A program made the position numbers and the translations under genes. From JAPWJZ01 sp964575605 (GTDB lineage: Bacteria > Pseudomonadota > Alphaproteobacteria > Micavibrionales > UBA2020): a stretch of 64,000 nucleotides of DNA. Shown here piece by piece: positions 1 through 8,239 of this stretch. Below the pieces are notes generated by a model, which saw nothing but the letters and a program-made list of their open reading frames with translations, did no database searches and was not told where the DNA came from. The stretch covers positions 1-64,000 of the forward strand of contig CAZNRN010000005.1 in NCBI GenBank assembly GCA_964575605.1, read 5' to 3'. Numbering within the stretch: position 1 is the stretch's first letter; each line of letters starts with the position of its first letter.

Positions 1-108
1 ATATTCCGCTACTGGCATGGGGGCGGCATCCTCGCCCAGCTTGCGGCGTTGCGCCCTTGTCAGGCGCATGGAAAACGGTGTCGTGTAATCGTCGGTTTCT
101 TCCGTCAT
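1..108 (-). CDS. MobC-like mobilisation/relaxosome protein, N-terminal part only
   Basis: Thirty-six codons read from an ATG at 108 down to the window edge; the gene continues to the left. The start, MTEETDDYTTPFSMRLT, followed by RAQRRKLGEDA, resembles the N-terminus of plasmid MobC-type accessory proteins, in which a beta strand with the pattern F-S-x-R-L-T begins a ribbon-helix-helix DNA-binding domain. In known systems such proteins bind near oriT and help the relaxase, and their promoters usually face the oriT region. The adjoining 1.1 kb is non-coding and rich in palindromes, which fits. Only 36 residues are visible, so the family call is tentative. Confidence 0.45.
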   Translation of the reverse strand, partial: MTEETDDYTTPFSMRLTRAQRRKLGEDAAPMPVAEY

Positions 109-438
109 GCGTCCCCCAACGCAATTAGGGCGGTATCGGAAGAAGGGCAAAAGTTGGGCGCTGCATACAATGGTATGCAATAAAATTACCCTGAAATCAG
201 CAGCTATAAAGGCTTAAAAAATACCGAGTCTTTTTGCACTCTCCTGATACTTTGAATCGTACCAGCCGTTCATTAACTACGCTTTAAAACTTCATCGTGG
301 ATGCGGCGCAGCAATGGCGCAAAAATGACGTTGTTGATTGACGCAGGAACAACAACCAGCTATAGCATTTAGTTAATTAAGCGCGTGAATCCATGAGAGG
401 ATTCCAAGCGGTTTTACAGGGCTTTTACGTCGATGAAG

Positions 439-455
439 CCCCCGCCGAAGGCGGG
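439..455. repeat. Short G+C hairpin
   Basis: Six-base arms CCCGCC and GGCGGG flank a GAA loop. It is a compact hairpin without a clear run of T on either side, so it is not an obvious terminator. It resembles other extragenic CCCGC...GCGGG hairpins in this window near 49843 and 50178. Confidence 0.4.
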
Positions 456-660
456 TAATATAGTTGCAAAAAATATTTGAATCATCAGAGCCGCCGATCA
501 GGTCGGCAGGCAAGATGTGTACGGTGCTTCGCTAAACTGCCGTTTTGCGTATCCCCGTACCTATCTTGGCAAGGGAGGGAAATGCCGCAGCGTACCCGCC
601 GCCTGTTATCCCTCCCGTTGCATCCCTCCCTGTAGCCGCCGATCGCTGGCGCGTCGGCGC

Positions 661-737
661 GGCATGATGGCTAGGACGAATGACGCCGGACGCTGTGCCT
701 GCTGGCACATCATCCGGCTTCGTCCTGGCATCATGCC
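661..737. repeat. 77-nt imperfect inverted repeat (long hairpin)
   Basis: Paired blocks run inward in order: GGCATGATG with CATCATGCC, AGGACGAA with TTCGTCCT, CCGGA with TCCGG, and TGTGCC with GGCACA, around a four-base loop near 701-704. Small asymmetric internal loops separate the blocks. The DNA could form a single extended cruciform, or its transcript a long stem. It lies about 550 bp from a MobC-like start. Candidate roles are an oriT-associated structure, a structured RNA, or a remnant of a palindromic mobile element. Confidence 0.55.
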
Positions 738-931
738 TTTGGCACTCACGCACCCGACACCGCGACAGCCCCGCAGGGCGGGTTATCGCTGGGGTTGCTC
801 CCATGCCAGAGGCAGACGCGACCGACAAGCCGCGCCGCCTCCTGTGGCTTCCAGCCATGCACCGTTCTGGCCGATGCAATGCGCCCATCGGGGGAGCCTG
901 TCGAGCTGCCCCCAAACCCGCCATGACCGGA

Positions 932-958
932 AAAGGGGAGACTTTGGCTCACCCCTTT
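932..958. repeat. Inverted repeat AAAGGGG / CCCCTTT
   Basis: Seven-base arms (932-938 and 952-958) flank 13 bases in the non-coding region between the mobilisation-type gene and the restriction genes. It could be a stem-loop or a protein-binding palindrome; there is no terminator-like T run. Confidence 0.3.
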
Positions 959-1096
959 GGCAACCCCATCAATCAACGACCTTGCCGATGGAGCGCCCTT
1001 CGCCCTCGTCGTTTTATTCAATCGCAGCGGCTTTCTCCAATGGCGAAAATATGGTAATAAAATTGTCCTTGGCGTTATGCGATTTCCTGTATTAAT

Positions 1097-1126
1097 GTTC
1101 CTCTTATGTTCTCCGTTTGAGAACAT
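1097..1126. promoter_or_regulatory. Possible LexA-type box overlapping a perfect palindrome
   Basis: GTTC at 1097-1100 and GTTC at 1108-1111 are separated by exactly seven bases. This is the direct-repeat form GTTC-N7-GTTC known for alphaproteobacterial LexA operators. The second GTTC also belongs to a perfect palindrome, ATGTTCTC-CGTTT-GAGAACAT (1106-1126). It lies 134-160 bases upstream of the methyltransferase start, where damage-linked or other repressor control could act. A chance match cannot be excluded. Confidence 0.35.
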
Positions 1127-1160
1127 GGTAGACGGACGCCAAACGCATAAAGCCATACAC

Positions 1161-1201
1161 ATTCAAACTGTTAGATAACGAATACAGATGCTAGTTTGAA
1201 T
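1161..1201. promoter_or_regulatory. Operator-like inverted repeat upstream of the R-M operon
   Basis: Nine-base perfect arms, ATTCAAACT (1161-1169) and AGTTTGAAT (1193-1201), are separated by 23 bases. The position directly before the restriction-modification transcription unit suggests a binding site for a dimeric regulator. No C-protein gene is visible in this window, so the regulator, if any, is unknown. Confidence 0.35.
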
Positions 1202-1211
1202 TTAAGGGGAA

Positions 1212-1236
1212 AGCGTCTGTCTAAGAATCAGACGCT
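1212..1236. promoter_or_regulatory. Hairpin just upstream of the methyltransferase start
   Basis: Perfect eight-base arms AGCGTCTG (1212-1219) and CAGACGCT (1229-1236) lie 23 bases before the ATG at 1260 and about ten bases before its G-rich ribosome site. In mRNA this would put a stem-loop immediately 5' of the Shine-Dalgarno, which could tune translation. In DNA it could be an autoregulatory methyltransferase or repressor site. Confidence 0.4.
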
Positions 1237-1259
1237 GTGGAAGTTTGGGGGATTGCATC

Positions 1260-2930
1260 ATGTCGATTGTCAAAGAAACGCTTTCAAAATATGGGCGCGG
1301 TCAAGGACACCTTTGGAATGACTTTGCAACCGTCTTTCCCTCTGAAAAACATCTGACTGCCGCCGCGCTTGCGCTGGGCGCTGCAGACGTGCGCCAATGG
1401 TCTCCTTCTGAAACCGGACTGGCGCGAAGCGCGTCGTCTATAATCACAGCTAAACCCATTGTCTCGTCTTTAAAAGAGTTAATCAGAAGCGGCCACGACC
1501 CGCTTGGAGAGGTATTTTGCGCCCTTCGGTCTTCGGAGGAAAGGCGCGAAAGGGGGGCGACTTATACCCCGACGGCCATCGTCAAAACCATGACCAAATG
1601 GGCGAGCGAAACTAATAAACCAGAGCGTATCATTGACCCGGGAACGGGGTCTGCGCGTTTTTTGATGTGTGCGGGTGACGCCTTTCCTAAGGCTGATCTG
1701 ATAGGGATAGATATTGACCCCCTTGCTGCGATACTGGCACGTGCAAATCTGGCTACCAAAGGATATGCAGAACGATCACGCATTATTTTAGGCGACTATC
1801 GGAGGTTTAAAGAACAAATTGAGGGGCGAACGCTCTATATCGGCAATCCCCCTTACGTTAGACACCATCAAATCGATTCCAAATGGAAAAATTGGCTGCA
1901 TACTGAAGCGTCCAAACTTGGTTTTACTGCCAGTAAGCTGGCTGGGCTTCATGTGCATTTCTTCTTATCTACGGTTTGCAACGCGAAGCGTGGTGACTTT
2001 GGTACTTTTATTACTGCCTCCGAATGGCTCGATGTGAACTATGGTTCACTCATCCGCTCATTGGTATTAAACGGCCTCGGCGGGCAAGGCATTACAGTCA
2101 TTGATCCGAAGGCTCAGCCGTTCCCCGATGCTGCAACAACAGCGGCGATAACTACTTTTGAAATTGGTGCGCAGCCGACCTCCGTTTTCTTCCGACGAAT
2201 TGAGGATTTGAAAAATCTTGATGGACTAAACAAAGGCCGGAAAATTCGTCGTGAACGTCTTGCATTAGAGTCACGTTGGTCGCATCTATTACACGCTACG
2301 GAAAAACCGCCGGAAGGTTTTGTCGAATTGGGAGAAATTTGTCGCGTCCATCGTGGACAAGTGACTGGAAAAAACGATGTTTGGATAGCTGGTGAACATA
2401 GTAAAGGCCTAACGGGTTCTGTGCTGTTCCGCACGATTACGAAAGCAAGAGAAGTATTGGATGCAGGCGGTCTTTTAGACGACTCGAGTAAATTGCGTTT
2501 CGTGATAGACATTCCTTATGACCTTGACATGCTTGACGCTACAGACCGTAAGTCCGTTACGCAGTTTTTGAAGGTTGCCAAAACGATGGGGGCTAACAAA
2601 GGCTATGTTGCACAAAATCGTAAGGCATGGTGGTCTGTTCAATTGCGTAATCCTGCACCGATTATCTCCACATACATGGCGCGGCGCGCGCCCGCATTTT
2701 TAGTTAATAAGGCTGGAGCAAGACACATAAACGTCGCACATGGGCTATATCCACGCGACACCATGAGCAAATTGGCGCAAGAAACGCTTGTGCGGTACAT
2801 GCAGACAAATGTATCGCAGCACCTTGGCAGAACTTATGCAGGCGGATTGACGAAGTTTGAGCCTCGTGAAATGGAGCGCCTAATCGTTCCAAACCCTGAA
2901 ATGCTTGCGGCGGGGATGGCTCAGTGCTAA
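1260..2930 (+). CDS. N6-adenine DNA methyltransferase of a XamI-type R-M system
   Basis: A 556-residue gamma-class (Eco57I/TaqI-like) methyltransferase that should protect host DNA from the adjacent nuclease. The SAM-binding motif DPGTGS lies at residues 126-131, after a GATYTP segment, and the catalytic NPPY at 196-199. The C-terminal half should carry the target-recognition domain; a TYAGG...KFEPRE segment near the end is typical of these enzymes. I chose the ATG at 1260, with GGGGG eight bases upstream, over the TTG at 1245. The stop overlaps the nuclease start by seven bases, so the two are translationally coupled. By analogy with M.XamI it would methylate adenine within a GTCGAC-like site, but specificity cannot be read from sequence. 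Base composition is more A+T-rich than the chromosome to the right. Confidence 0.85.
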   Translation: MSIVKETLSKYGRGQGHLWNDFATVFPSEKHLTAAALALGAADVRQWSPSETGLARSASSIITAKPIVSSLKELIRSGHDPLGEVFCALRSSEERRERGATYTPTAIVKTMTKWASETNKPERIIDPGTGSARFLMCAGDAFPKADLIGIDIDPLAAILARANLATKGYAERSRIILGDYRRFKEQIEGRTLYIGNPPYVRHHQIDSKWKNWLHTEASKLGFTASKLAGLHVHFFLSTVCNAKRGDFGTFITASEWLDVNYGSLIRSLVLNGLGGQGITVIDPKAQPFPDAATTAAITTFEIGAQPTSVFFRRIEDLKNLDGLNKGRKIRRERLALESRWSHLLHATEKPPEGFVELGEICRVHRGQVTGKNDVWIAGEHSKGLTGSVLFRTITKAREVLDAGGLLDDSSKLRFVIDIPYDLDMLDATDRKSVTQFLKVAKTMGANKGYVAQNRKAWWSVQLRNPAPIISTYMARRAPAFLVNKAGARHINVAHGLYPRDTMSKLAQETLVRYMQTNVSQHLGRTYAGGLTKFEPREMERLIVPNPEMLAAGMAQC

Positions 2931-3859
2931 CTCCACCTCCTGTATGGACAGCCGATGAATTAGAAAAAGAGCTTTTAAAAGCGAGCCATGCTTTTAGGCG
3001 TTCTAGATTAGAAGAACCTCTTGAAGACTATCTTGAAGCATTCGACTTATACCAAAATTACATCGAAGAATTTTTAGAGACGACTGTTGATCTGTCTCAG
3101 CTTGAAGCGAACGGTCTGGAAGTCTTAACACACCCACACATGCTGGAAGCTTTCAGATATTTGGCAGCACCCCCGATCTCAGAAGATGACCTGAAAATTC
3201 TCGCAGAAGCGAAGTCATTCTCGAAGGGCTATCTAAATGCAAATCCCGATAGCGTACAGAAATTGATCTCAGTAGTGAGGCAAGTCCTTGACAGGCGTAG
3301 ATTCGCTTGGGTGGTTGAAAAGCGTGAGCCAGTCGAGGCAGAGAGAAATGCAGCTATCATGGCCTCCGCCGCGCTAATGGCGGCGAGGCGAACCGAAACT
3401 AATCGTCGAACGACTGGTAAAAACGATCAGGAGAAAGCCGTTAGAGAGGCTTTAAAGGAATTGGGATTTCTTGAAGTACCCACAAGAGATATTCGTACCC
3501 TTTCTCTAGCGCCTGCACCTGGAGAATTTTGCGGCGAGTGCAAACTTGGCGAAAGAAAAGGAGATATTATTTTAAGACTTTGGGATGAAAGAGTAATGCC
3601 GATTGAGTGTAAAGTTTCTAACTCGGCTATTAACTCAGTCAAGAGGCTAAATAATGATGTAGGTTCAAAAGCCACAAGCTGGAAACGCGACTTCGGATTG
3701 CTACAGGTTGTGCCAACGGCTGTCATTAGTGGCGTCTATAAACTCCATAATTTAATTGAGGCGCAAAGCAGAGGCGTCACGATTTTCTGGGGGCATGACT
3801 TGGAGCCGCTGACAAATTGGATAGCAGCCACCAAGGCCAATAAAAAGAAGCCCAAATAA
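2924..3859 (+). CDS. XamI-family type II restriction endonuclease
   Basis: A 311-residue protein that strongly resembles the XamI endonuclease family: an N-terminal helical part beginning PPVWTADELEKEL and a C-terminal PD-(D/E)XK core. The core is visible as Gly-Asp214-Ile-Ile, then Ile-Glu228-Cys-Lys230, followed by VSNSAINSVKRLN, which is characteristic of the family. XamI itself cuts GTCGAC; whether this homologue does so is not shown. The start is a GTG overlapping the methyltransferase stop by seven bases, so nuclease translation depends on prior methyltransferase translation, a common safety arrangement. Length and motifs look intact. Confidence 0.85.
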   Translation: MLTPPPVWTADELEKELLKASHAFRRSRLEEPLEDYLEAFDLYQNYIEEFLETTVDLSQLEANGLEVLTHPHMLEAFRYLAAPPISEDDLKILAEAKSFSKGYLNANPDSVQKLISVVRQVLDRRRFAWVVEKREPVEAERNAAIMASAALMAARRTETNRRTTGKNDQEKAVREALKELGFLEVPTRDIRTLSLAPAPGEFCGECKLGERKGDIILRLWDERVMPIECKVSNSAINSVKRLNNDVGSKATSWKRDFGLLQVVPTAVISGVYKLHNLIEAQSRGVTIFWGHDLEPLTNWIAATKANKKKPK

Positions 3860-3891
3860 CTTCTGTCGTTCAATAATGAAGGTCTAAACGA

Positions 3892-4158
3892 ATGCAATTT
3901 ATAAAAACGCATAAGCACATGAAGGCATACCATAGTGAGTGGTTAAATAACATCAATGAAGAAATTCAAAAAGTCCATCCAAACAGAACGATTGAGAATT
4001 ATCCAGATATTAAACTCGCATTTAAAAAGATGAAGAAAGCTTGGAAGGCTTGTTTCGATGACCCTAAGAACATAAAAAAGATTTTCAAGCGAGATAAAGC
4101 AATATCTGAGATAGGGCGTTCAATCGCTGTCAGCCTCCAAAGAAAAAAGAAGACGTGA
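3892..4158 (+). CDS. Small basic protein of unknown function in the defence island
   Basis: Eighty-eight residues, very rich in lysine, predicted soluble and helical. GAAGG about nine bases upstream supports the ATG at 3892; a second in-frame ATG at 3919 is possible. It lies 32 bp after the nuclease gene and 9 bp before the next small gene, on the same strand and with the same A+T-rich composition, so it probably belongs to the island. I recognise no family. Confidence 0.6.
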   Translation: MQFIKTHKHMKAYHSEWLNNINEEIQKVHPNRTIENYPDIKLAFKKMKKAWKACFDDPKNIKKIFKRDKAISEIGRSIAVSLQRKKKT

Positions 4159-4167
4159 GGTTATATA

Positions 4168-4422
4168 GTGACAACAAAAAGAAAGCCCAAGCGCACAATC
4201 GAAGTCACCGTCAAAGTTGACGGCCAGCTATTTCAGACCATGCAGATTGAAGGAAATAATTATATGCACGGTCATTCAGAATTTTTCAGGGATACCCCGG
4301 AAATTGGAGCTGAGGTTTGTAAGAAATTAAAATTAGCCTTCAAAGACCAAGAAGCCGACTACAGAGAGAAAGTTGAAGATATGGAGCGCCATCAATATTA
4401 CTCCCGAATGGCAAAAAATTAA
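4168..4422 (+). CDS. Small protein of unknown function in the defence island
   Basis: Eighty-four residues from a GTG preceded by GTGAGG. It starts with a lysine-rich patch, then a stretch (TIEVTVKVDGQLFQTMQIEG) that reads like paired beta strands, and ends in a charged helix. It sits between the XamI-like pair and the McrBC-like pair and ends 28 bp before mcrB. No family recognised. It could be an accessory or regulator of either restriction system, on position alone. Confidence 0.6.
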   Translation: MTTKRKPKRTIEVTVKVDGQLFQTMQIEGNNYMHGHSEFFRDTPEIGAEVCKKLKLAFKDQEADYREKVEDMERHQYYSRMAKN

Positions 4423-4450
4423 TCGGCATTTTGCGGAGGGTACTTTTTAG

Positions 4451-6856
4451 ATGCAGAATTTTTCTTGGATTGAACCGTACAGGCAAATTGCCGAAAAACT
4501 GGTTGATTGGGAAGACCGTCAAAAAGAGTTAATCGCGTTTGTTGAAAAATTACGCGAGAAGGGTTTTAAGGTTCCAAATTTTAATGATAGGGGTGTTCTC
4601 TTAAATGAGATCGACCCCTTTACTTTTTTAATGGTGTTTAATCGAGTAATCCGAGATGAAGAGAGAATTAAAATTCTCGATGAGATGAAATCTTTTTTCA
4701 AGTTGGATTTTCAGACACCAAGCGACTTTACAGGGATACCCACCCAGAATAATCAGAATGCTTGGTTCATATCCACCTTAAAAAAACGTGCAGCTACAGA
4801 TGTACCGAGATTGTGGCGCTTGTTTAAGCTCGCCCTGAAAAGTAAGCCTCTTGAAGACCCGGAGTTTAAGCAAGCTCTTGATGATGCTTTCAAAGTCCGC
4901 AAAATCAAATTTAATCTTACAAATGCGCTGTTTTGGATCAGACCGGATGAGTTTATTGGCCTGAATGAGCCTGTGAGAAAGCATTTTAAATTAGACATTC
5001 CTAACAAGAAGCCTAACGCAGATTTGTACCTCGATACGATCAAGAAATTTAAAGCAATGGGAAGGCCACTCCCCGAGTTGTCGTATGAGGCATGGAAGGA
5101 AGTCAAAACGGTTCCTATTGAGCAACAGTATTGGGTTGCCTCGGTGGACGTAGCGAGTTTTTACACCGCATTGTCAAAAGAGATTAAGGCGAGTCAACCT
5201 TGGAAAAAACAACGCATCTTCAGTTGGGGAAAAAATAATAATACTTATTCGAACCTCGTCGATGAAGTTCAGGAGGGCGATTTTATAGCCGTATTGGGCT
5301 TCACTAATACTCACACACAAGCAAACTGCTACTGCACAGGGAAAGTCATTCGGAAAGATAGTGGGGGGATATTAGAAATCGAAATCTGGAACCCCGAGTT
5401 ACGTGGGGGGATTGACCTTGGCGAGGCACACGAAACCGGTCAGCTATTCCTGCTTGAAGATACCGACATCATAAACACGATCTTTGGGAAAAACTTTCCC
5501 GAGAAAGCACCGAAGTATTGGGCAGGAGGCCATGTTTGGAGTGGAAAGCCCCAAAAGGATAGATTTATTGCAGGAAAGATTTGGGAGCATGGATTTAAAG
5601 CCACCGATGATGTTAAGGCCGCTAAGGACACATTTGAGGGTTTCGAGCAAATCAAGCCCAATGACTATTTCGCCATAAAGGGGCTGGGTGGTTCGAATGA
5701 CCTTGTGATTTATTCCGTAGGCAGAGTTAAAGAAGTACAGGGCGGCGATAATAGGATTTCATACGAACCTTTGGAAATTCCTCTTTATAAGGGCAAGGCT
5801 CCGCAGATGGAGCGTGGATCTTGGTTTGGAACATTAACAGACGTAAACGGCATAACTGCGGTTGAAGCAATTTTTGGAGATAAGGCCATGAAAGCGGTTT
5901 CTATTGAACAACCAGCCGTTAATGACGATGAAGATTTACCGCTCAATTTAATTCTCTACGGCCCACCAGGTACGGGTAAAACATATCGCCTTCAAAACGA
6001 GTATTTCCCAAAATTTACTGTTGATGGTAAACAAAATTTTGTGATGGTTACTTTCCATCAATCCTACGGATACGAAGAATTTATCGAAGGCATGAGGCCG
6101 GAAATTGTGAACGGTCAAATGACTTATAAAATTGTCGATGGTGCGTTCAAGGAAATTTCGGCGCGCGCGCAGAATGACCCGCAAAATCAGTATGCGATTT
6201 TTATTGATGAAATCAATCGAGGAAATATCAGTAAAATATTTGGGGAATTGCTCACGCTAATTGAACCAGACAAAAGACAACAGGGCATTGATACGGCCAA
6301 AATAAGTGTAACGCTGCCTTACTCCAAACAGCCTTTTGCTGTGCCAAGCAACCTCCATATCATTGGAACTATGAATACCGCTGACCGCTCGATTGCACTT
6401 CTTGATACCGCCCTGCGACGCAGATTCAATTTTGAAGAATTGATGCCAGATTATTCAATTCCTGAAATCAATCGTGCCGTTGACGGAATACATTTGGGAG
6501 AGCTGTTAAAAACGATCAACAGAAGAGTTGAATTTTTGTATGACCGCGAACACGTAATCGGTCATTCGTATTTTACGGGCGTGGAAAATCTGGCTGGATT
6601 GCTTGAAGCGTTCAGGCACAAGGTTATTCCGTTATTACAGGAATATTTCTTTGAAGATTGGGATAAAACCTGCCGTGTTCTAAATTGCCACATCGAAGAT
6701 TCTGAGAACAAATTTCCTATGGTTAAGTCAGATGAAATCGCTGTAGGCGAGAATGTTCAAAAGCATGGCGACCGGAAATTCAGTTATCAGATAAATCCCG
6801 ACTTCAAAAAGAACAACAATAACCTTGTCCAATTCTTCAAAGGGGTTCTTGACTAA
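4451..6856 (+). CDS. mcrB: McrB-like AAA+ restriction GTPase subunit
   Basis: An 801-residue motor subunit of a McrBC-type, modification-dependent restriction system. The C-terminal AAA+ domain has GPPGTGKT at residues 504-511, the Walker B segment IFIDEINRGN around 583-592, and the McrB nucleotide signature NTADRS at 642-647, followed by an LLDTALRRRF sensor/arginine region. In E. coli, McrB recognises modified cytosine, hydrolyses GTP and drives McrC. The N-terminal 500 residues are unlike E. coli McrB. They appear to contain a helical module (about 1-225) and one or two EVE/PUA-like segments (about 230-330 and 360-490), which in related proteins read modified bases. The stop codon is directly followed by the McrC start. 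Confidence 0.85.
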   Translation: MQNFSWIEPYRQIAEKLVDWEDRQKELIAFVEKLREKGFKVPNFNDRGVLLNEIDPFTFLMVFNRVIRDEERIKILDEMKSFFKLDFQTPSDFTGIPTQNNQNAWFISTLKKRAATDVPRLWRLFKLALKSKPLEDPEFKQALDDAFKVRKIKFNLTNALFWIRPDEFIGLNEPVRKHFKLDIPNKKPNADLYLDTIKKFKAMGRPLPELSYEAWKEVKTVPIEQQYWVASVDVASFYTALSKEIKASQPWKKQRIFSWGKNNNTYSNLVDEVQEGDFIAVLGFTNTHTQANCYCTGKVIRKDSGGILEIEIWNPELRGGIDLGEAHETGQLFLLEDTDIINTIFGKNFPEKAPKYWAGGHVWSGKPQKDRFIAGKIWEHGFKATDDVKAAKDTFEGFEQIKPNDYFAIKGLGGSNDLVIYSVGRVKEVQGGDNRISYEPLEIPLYKGKAPQMERGSWFGTLTDVNGITAVEAIFGDKAMKAVSIEQPAVNDDEDLPLNLILYGPPGTGKTYRLQNEYFPKFTVDGKQNFVMVTFHQSYGYEEFIEGMRPEIVNGQMTYKIVDGAFKEISARAQNDPQNQYAIFIDEINRGNISKIFGELLTLIEPDKRQQGIDTAKISVTLPYSKQPFAVPSNLHIIGTMNTADRSIALLDTALRRRFNFEELMPDYSIPEINRAVDGIHLGELLKTINRRVEFLYDREHVIGHSYFTGVENLAGLLEAFRHKVIPLLQEYFFEDWDKTCRVLNCHIEDSENKFPMVKSDEIAVGENVQKHGDRKFSYQINPDFKKNNNNLVQFFKGVLD

Positions 6857-8191
6857 GTGCTTATCGAGCTTGTCGAATACCAAGTAATAAAAAAGGATAC
6901 AATCAGCCAAAATCTTTTGGCCGATCTTCAGCAGTTTGACGAGTCTCATGCAAGAACTCATGACGGGGAAACGATCTTTGATTGGCGCTTGCGGGAAATT
7001 CGCGCCAAAAACTGGGTCGGCGTAATAAGCATTCCCGGTCTAACAATTGAGATTGCCCCCAAAATTGTTGAGGGCGCAGACCAGCGTCAAGTTTGTCTTG
7101 CAAATTTAATCTATATGCTGGCAGCAAGCGGTATCATTCCATTCTCCGAAAGGGACGTAGCCAATCTAAGTTTTGACAGCCCTAGATTAATTGAAGCCTT
7201 CATCTCATTATTTGCGGATGCCGCTCTTACTGAAATTCGGCGCGGTGTTGACCGTGGTTATATTCATCGAGAGGAAGAAACGGCTTTTGCCAAAGGAAAA
7301 ATTGAAATTGTTAAGAGTCTAAAAAGCGGCTTGAACCGCTCTCAGAAACTTACCGTCTCGTATGATAGCTTTGTTGTCGATACCCTTATCAACCAAACTT
7401 TAAAAGCCGCAAGCAGATTTTTATTATTTCAATCCTCGAATACGCTCACTCAACAGAAGCTGAGAGAAATATTAGTAATCTTAGGCGACGTTGGCGACGT
7501 GCCGATTAAAGAATTGTTGGCTCAAGAGCTGCATTACCACAGAGCAAATGATAGGTTTCAGCCTCTCATAGAATTTTGTAGAAGAGTTTTATCTAGTCTT
7601 AACCCCAACCTGGCAGCGGGAAGTCAGAAGTCTTTTGCGCTGCTTTTTCCGATGGAGGAATTGTTTGAGTCCTTCGTCGCAGCCTCTATTCGCAGATTTG
7701 CGAATAGGCTGGGGTTACTCGACAAACGCATATTGGCGCAACACGCCACTAAAGACCGTCACCTGCTGGCGCGGCATGTAGGCGCAGATAATCGAAAGCG
7801 TTGCGTTAAAATTAGGCCGGATATAGTCATTGAAGACAGGAATGGGCAAGCCGAGGGGATAATTGATACTAAGTGGAAGCGCCTTGAACCTGATAAGCGA
7901 GATGAAAGAAATGGAATTGGCATGTCAGACCTGTATCAAGTTTACGCTTACGCTAATCATTTCGATTGTAGGGACAATATTCTTTTGTACCCCTCGCGGA
8001 GCGGCGTAACTGACAAGGTTTATTCTCTTACAGCTTGTCCCGATAAGCGGCTGCACACAAGGCAAATTGATATTGGTTTCAACTTGTCCGCAAACCAAGA
8101 GCGTTTGTTTTTATCTCTCAAAAACGCGATATTACCTTTGCTGGACTACGCGGAAGAAAGAAACAGTGGAGTAGGTAGTGGAAAAGCCTGA
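6857..8191 (+). CDS. mcrC: McrC-like restriction nuclease subunit
   Basis: A 444-residue partner of the preceding McrB. The N-terminal beta-rich part (GVISIPGLTIEIAPKI) and the family segment FPMEELFESFVA near residue 270 match McrC. The nuclease core is a PD-(D/E)XK site with Arg-Pro-Asp322 and Ile-Asp337-Thr-Lys339, followed by DLYQVYAYA, typical of the family. Translation starts at a GTG immediately after the McrB stop, with no intergenic base, so the two are coupled. All expected active-site residues are present. As a pair they should cleave DNA carrying a modification that the McrB N-terminus recognises. Confidence 0.85.
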   Translation: MLIELVEYQVIKKDTISQNLLADLQQFDESHARTHDGETIFDWRLREIRAKNWVGVISIPGLTIEIAPKIVEGADQRQVCLANLIYMLAASGIIPFSERDVANLSFDSPRLIEAFISLFADAALTEIRRGVDRGYIHREEETAFAKGKIEIVKSLKSGLNRSQKLTVSYDSFVVDTLINQTLKAASRFLLFQSSNTLTQQKLREILVILGDVGDVPIKELLAQELHYHRANDRFQPLIEFCRRVLSSLNPNLAAGSQKSFALLFPMEELFESFVAASIRRFANRLGLLDKRILAQHATKDRHLLARHVGADNRKRCVKIRPDIVIEDRNGQAEGIIDTKWKRLEPDKRDERNGIGMSDLYQVYAYANHFDCRDNILLYPSRSGVTDKVYSLTACPDKRLHTRQIDIGFNLSANQERLFLSLKNAILPLLDYAEERNSGVGSGKA

Positions 8192-8239
8192 AAGTATGGG
8201 AACTTACTTTAAAGTCCTGTCAGCGTAAAAGGTATTAAG

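Larger units (their letters stand above)
109..1259. other. Long non-coding, palindrome-rich region
   Basis: No convincing gene lies between the MobC-like start and the methyltransferase start. Open frames here overlap each other on both strands and show neither ribosome sites nor family-like protein sequence. The left third is A+T-rich and promoter-like. The centre (about 480-1000) is G+C-rich with several inverted repeats, and the right end carries operator-like repeats, listed separately. Next to a mobilisation gene this could hold an origin of transfer or a structured RNA; the sequence alone does not decide. Confidence 0.5.

Noticed and set aside
517..1178. Overlapping open frames of 70-190 residues on both strands
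   Set aside because: They overlap each other, have no ribosome sites or recognisable protein sequence, and are rich in Arg/Pro/Cys as expected of random frames in G+C-rich non-coding DNA.
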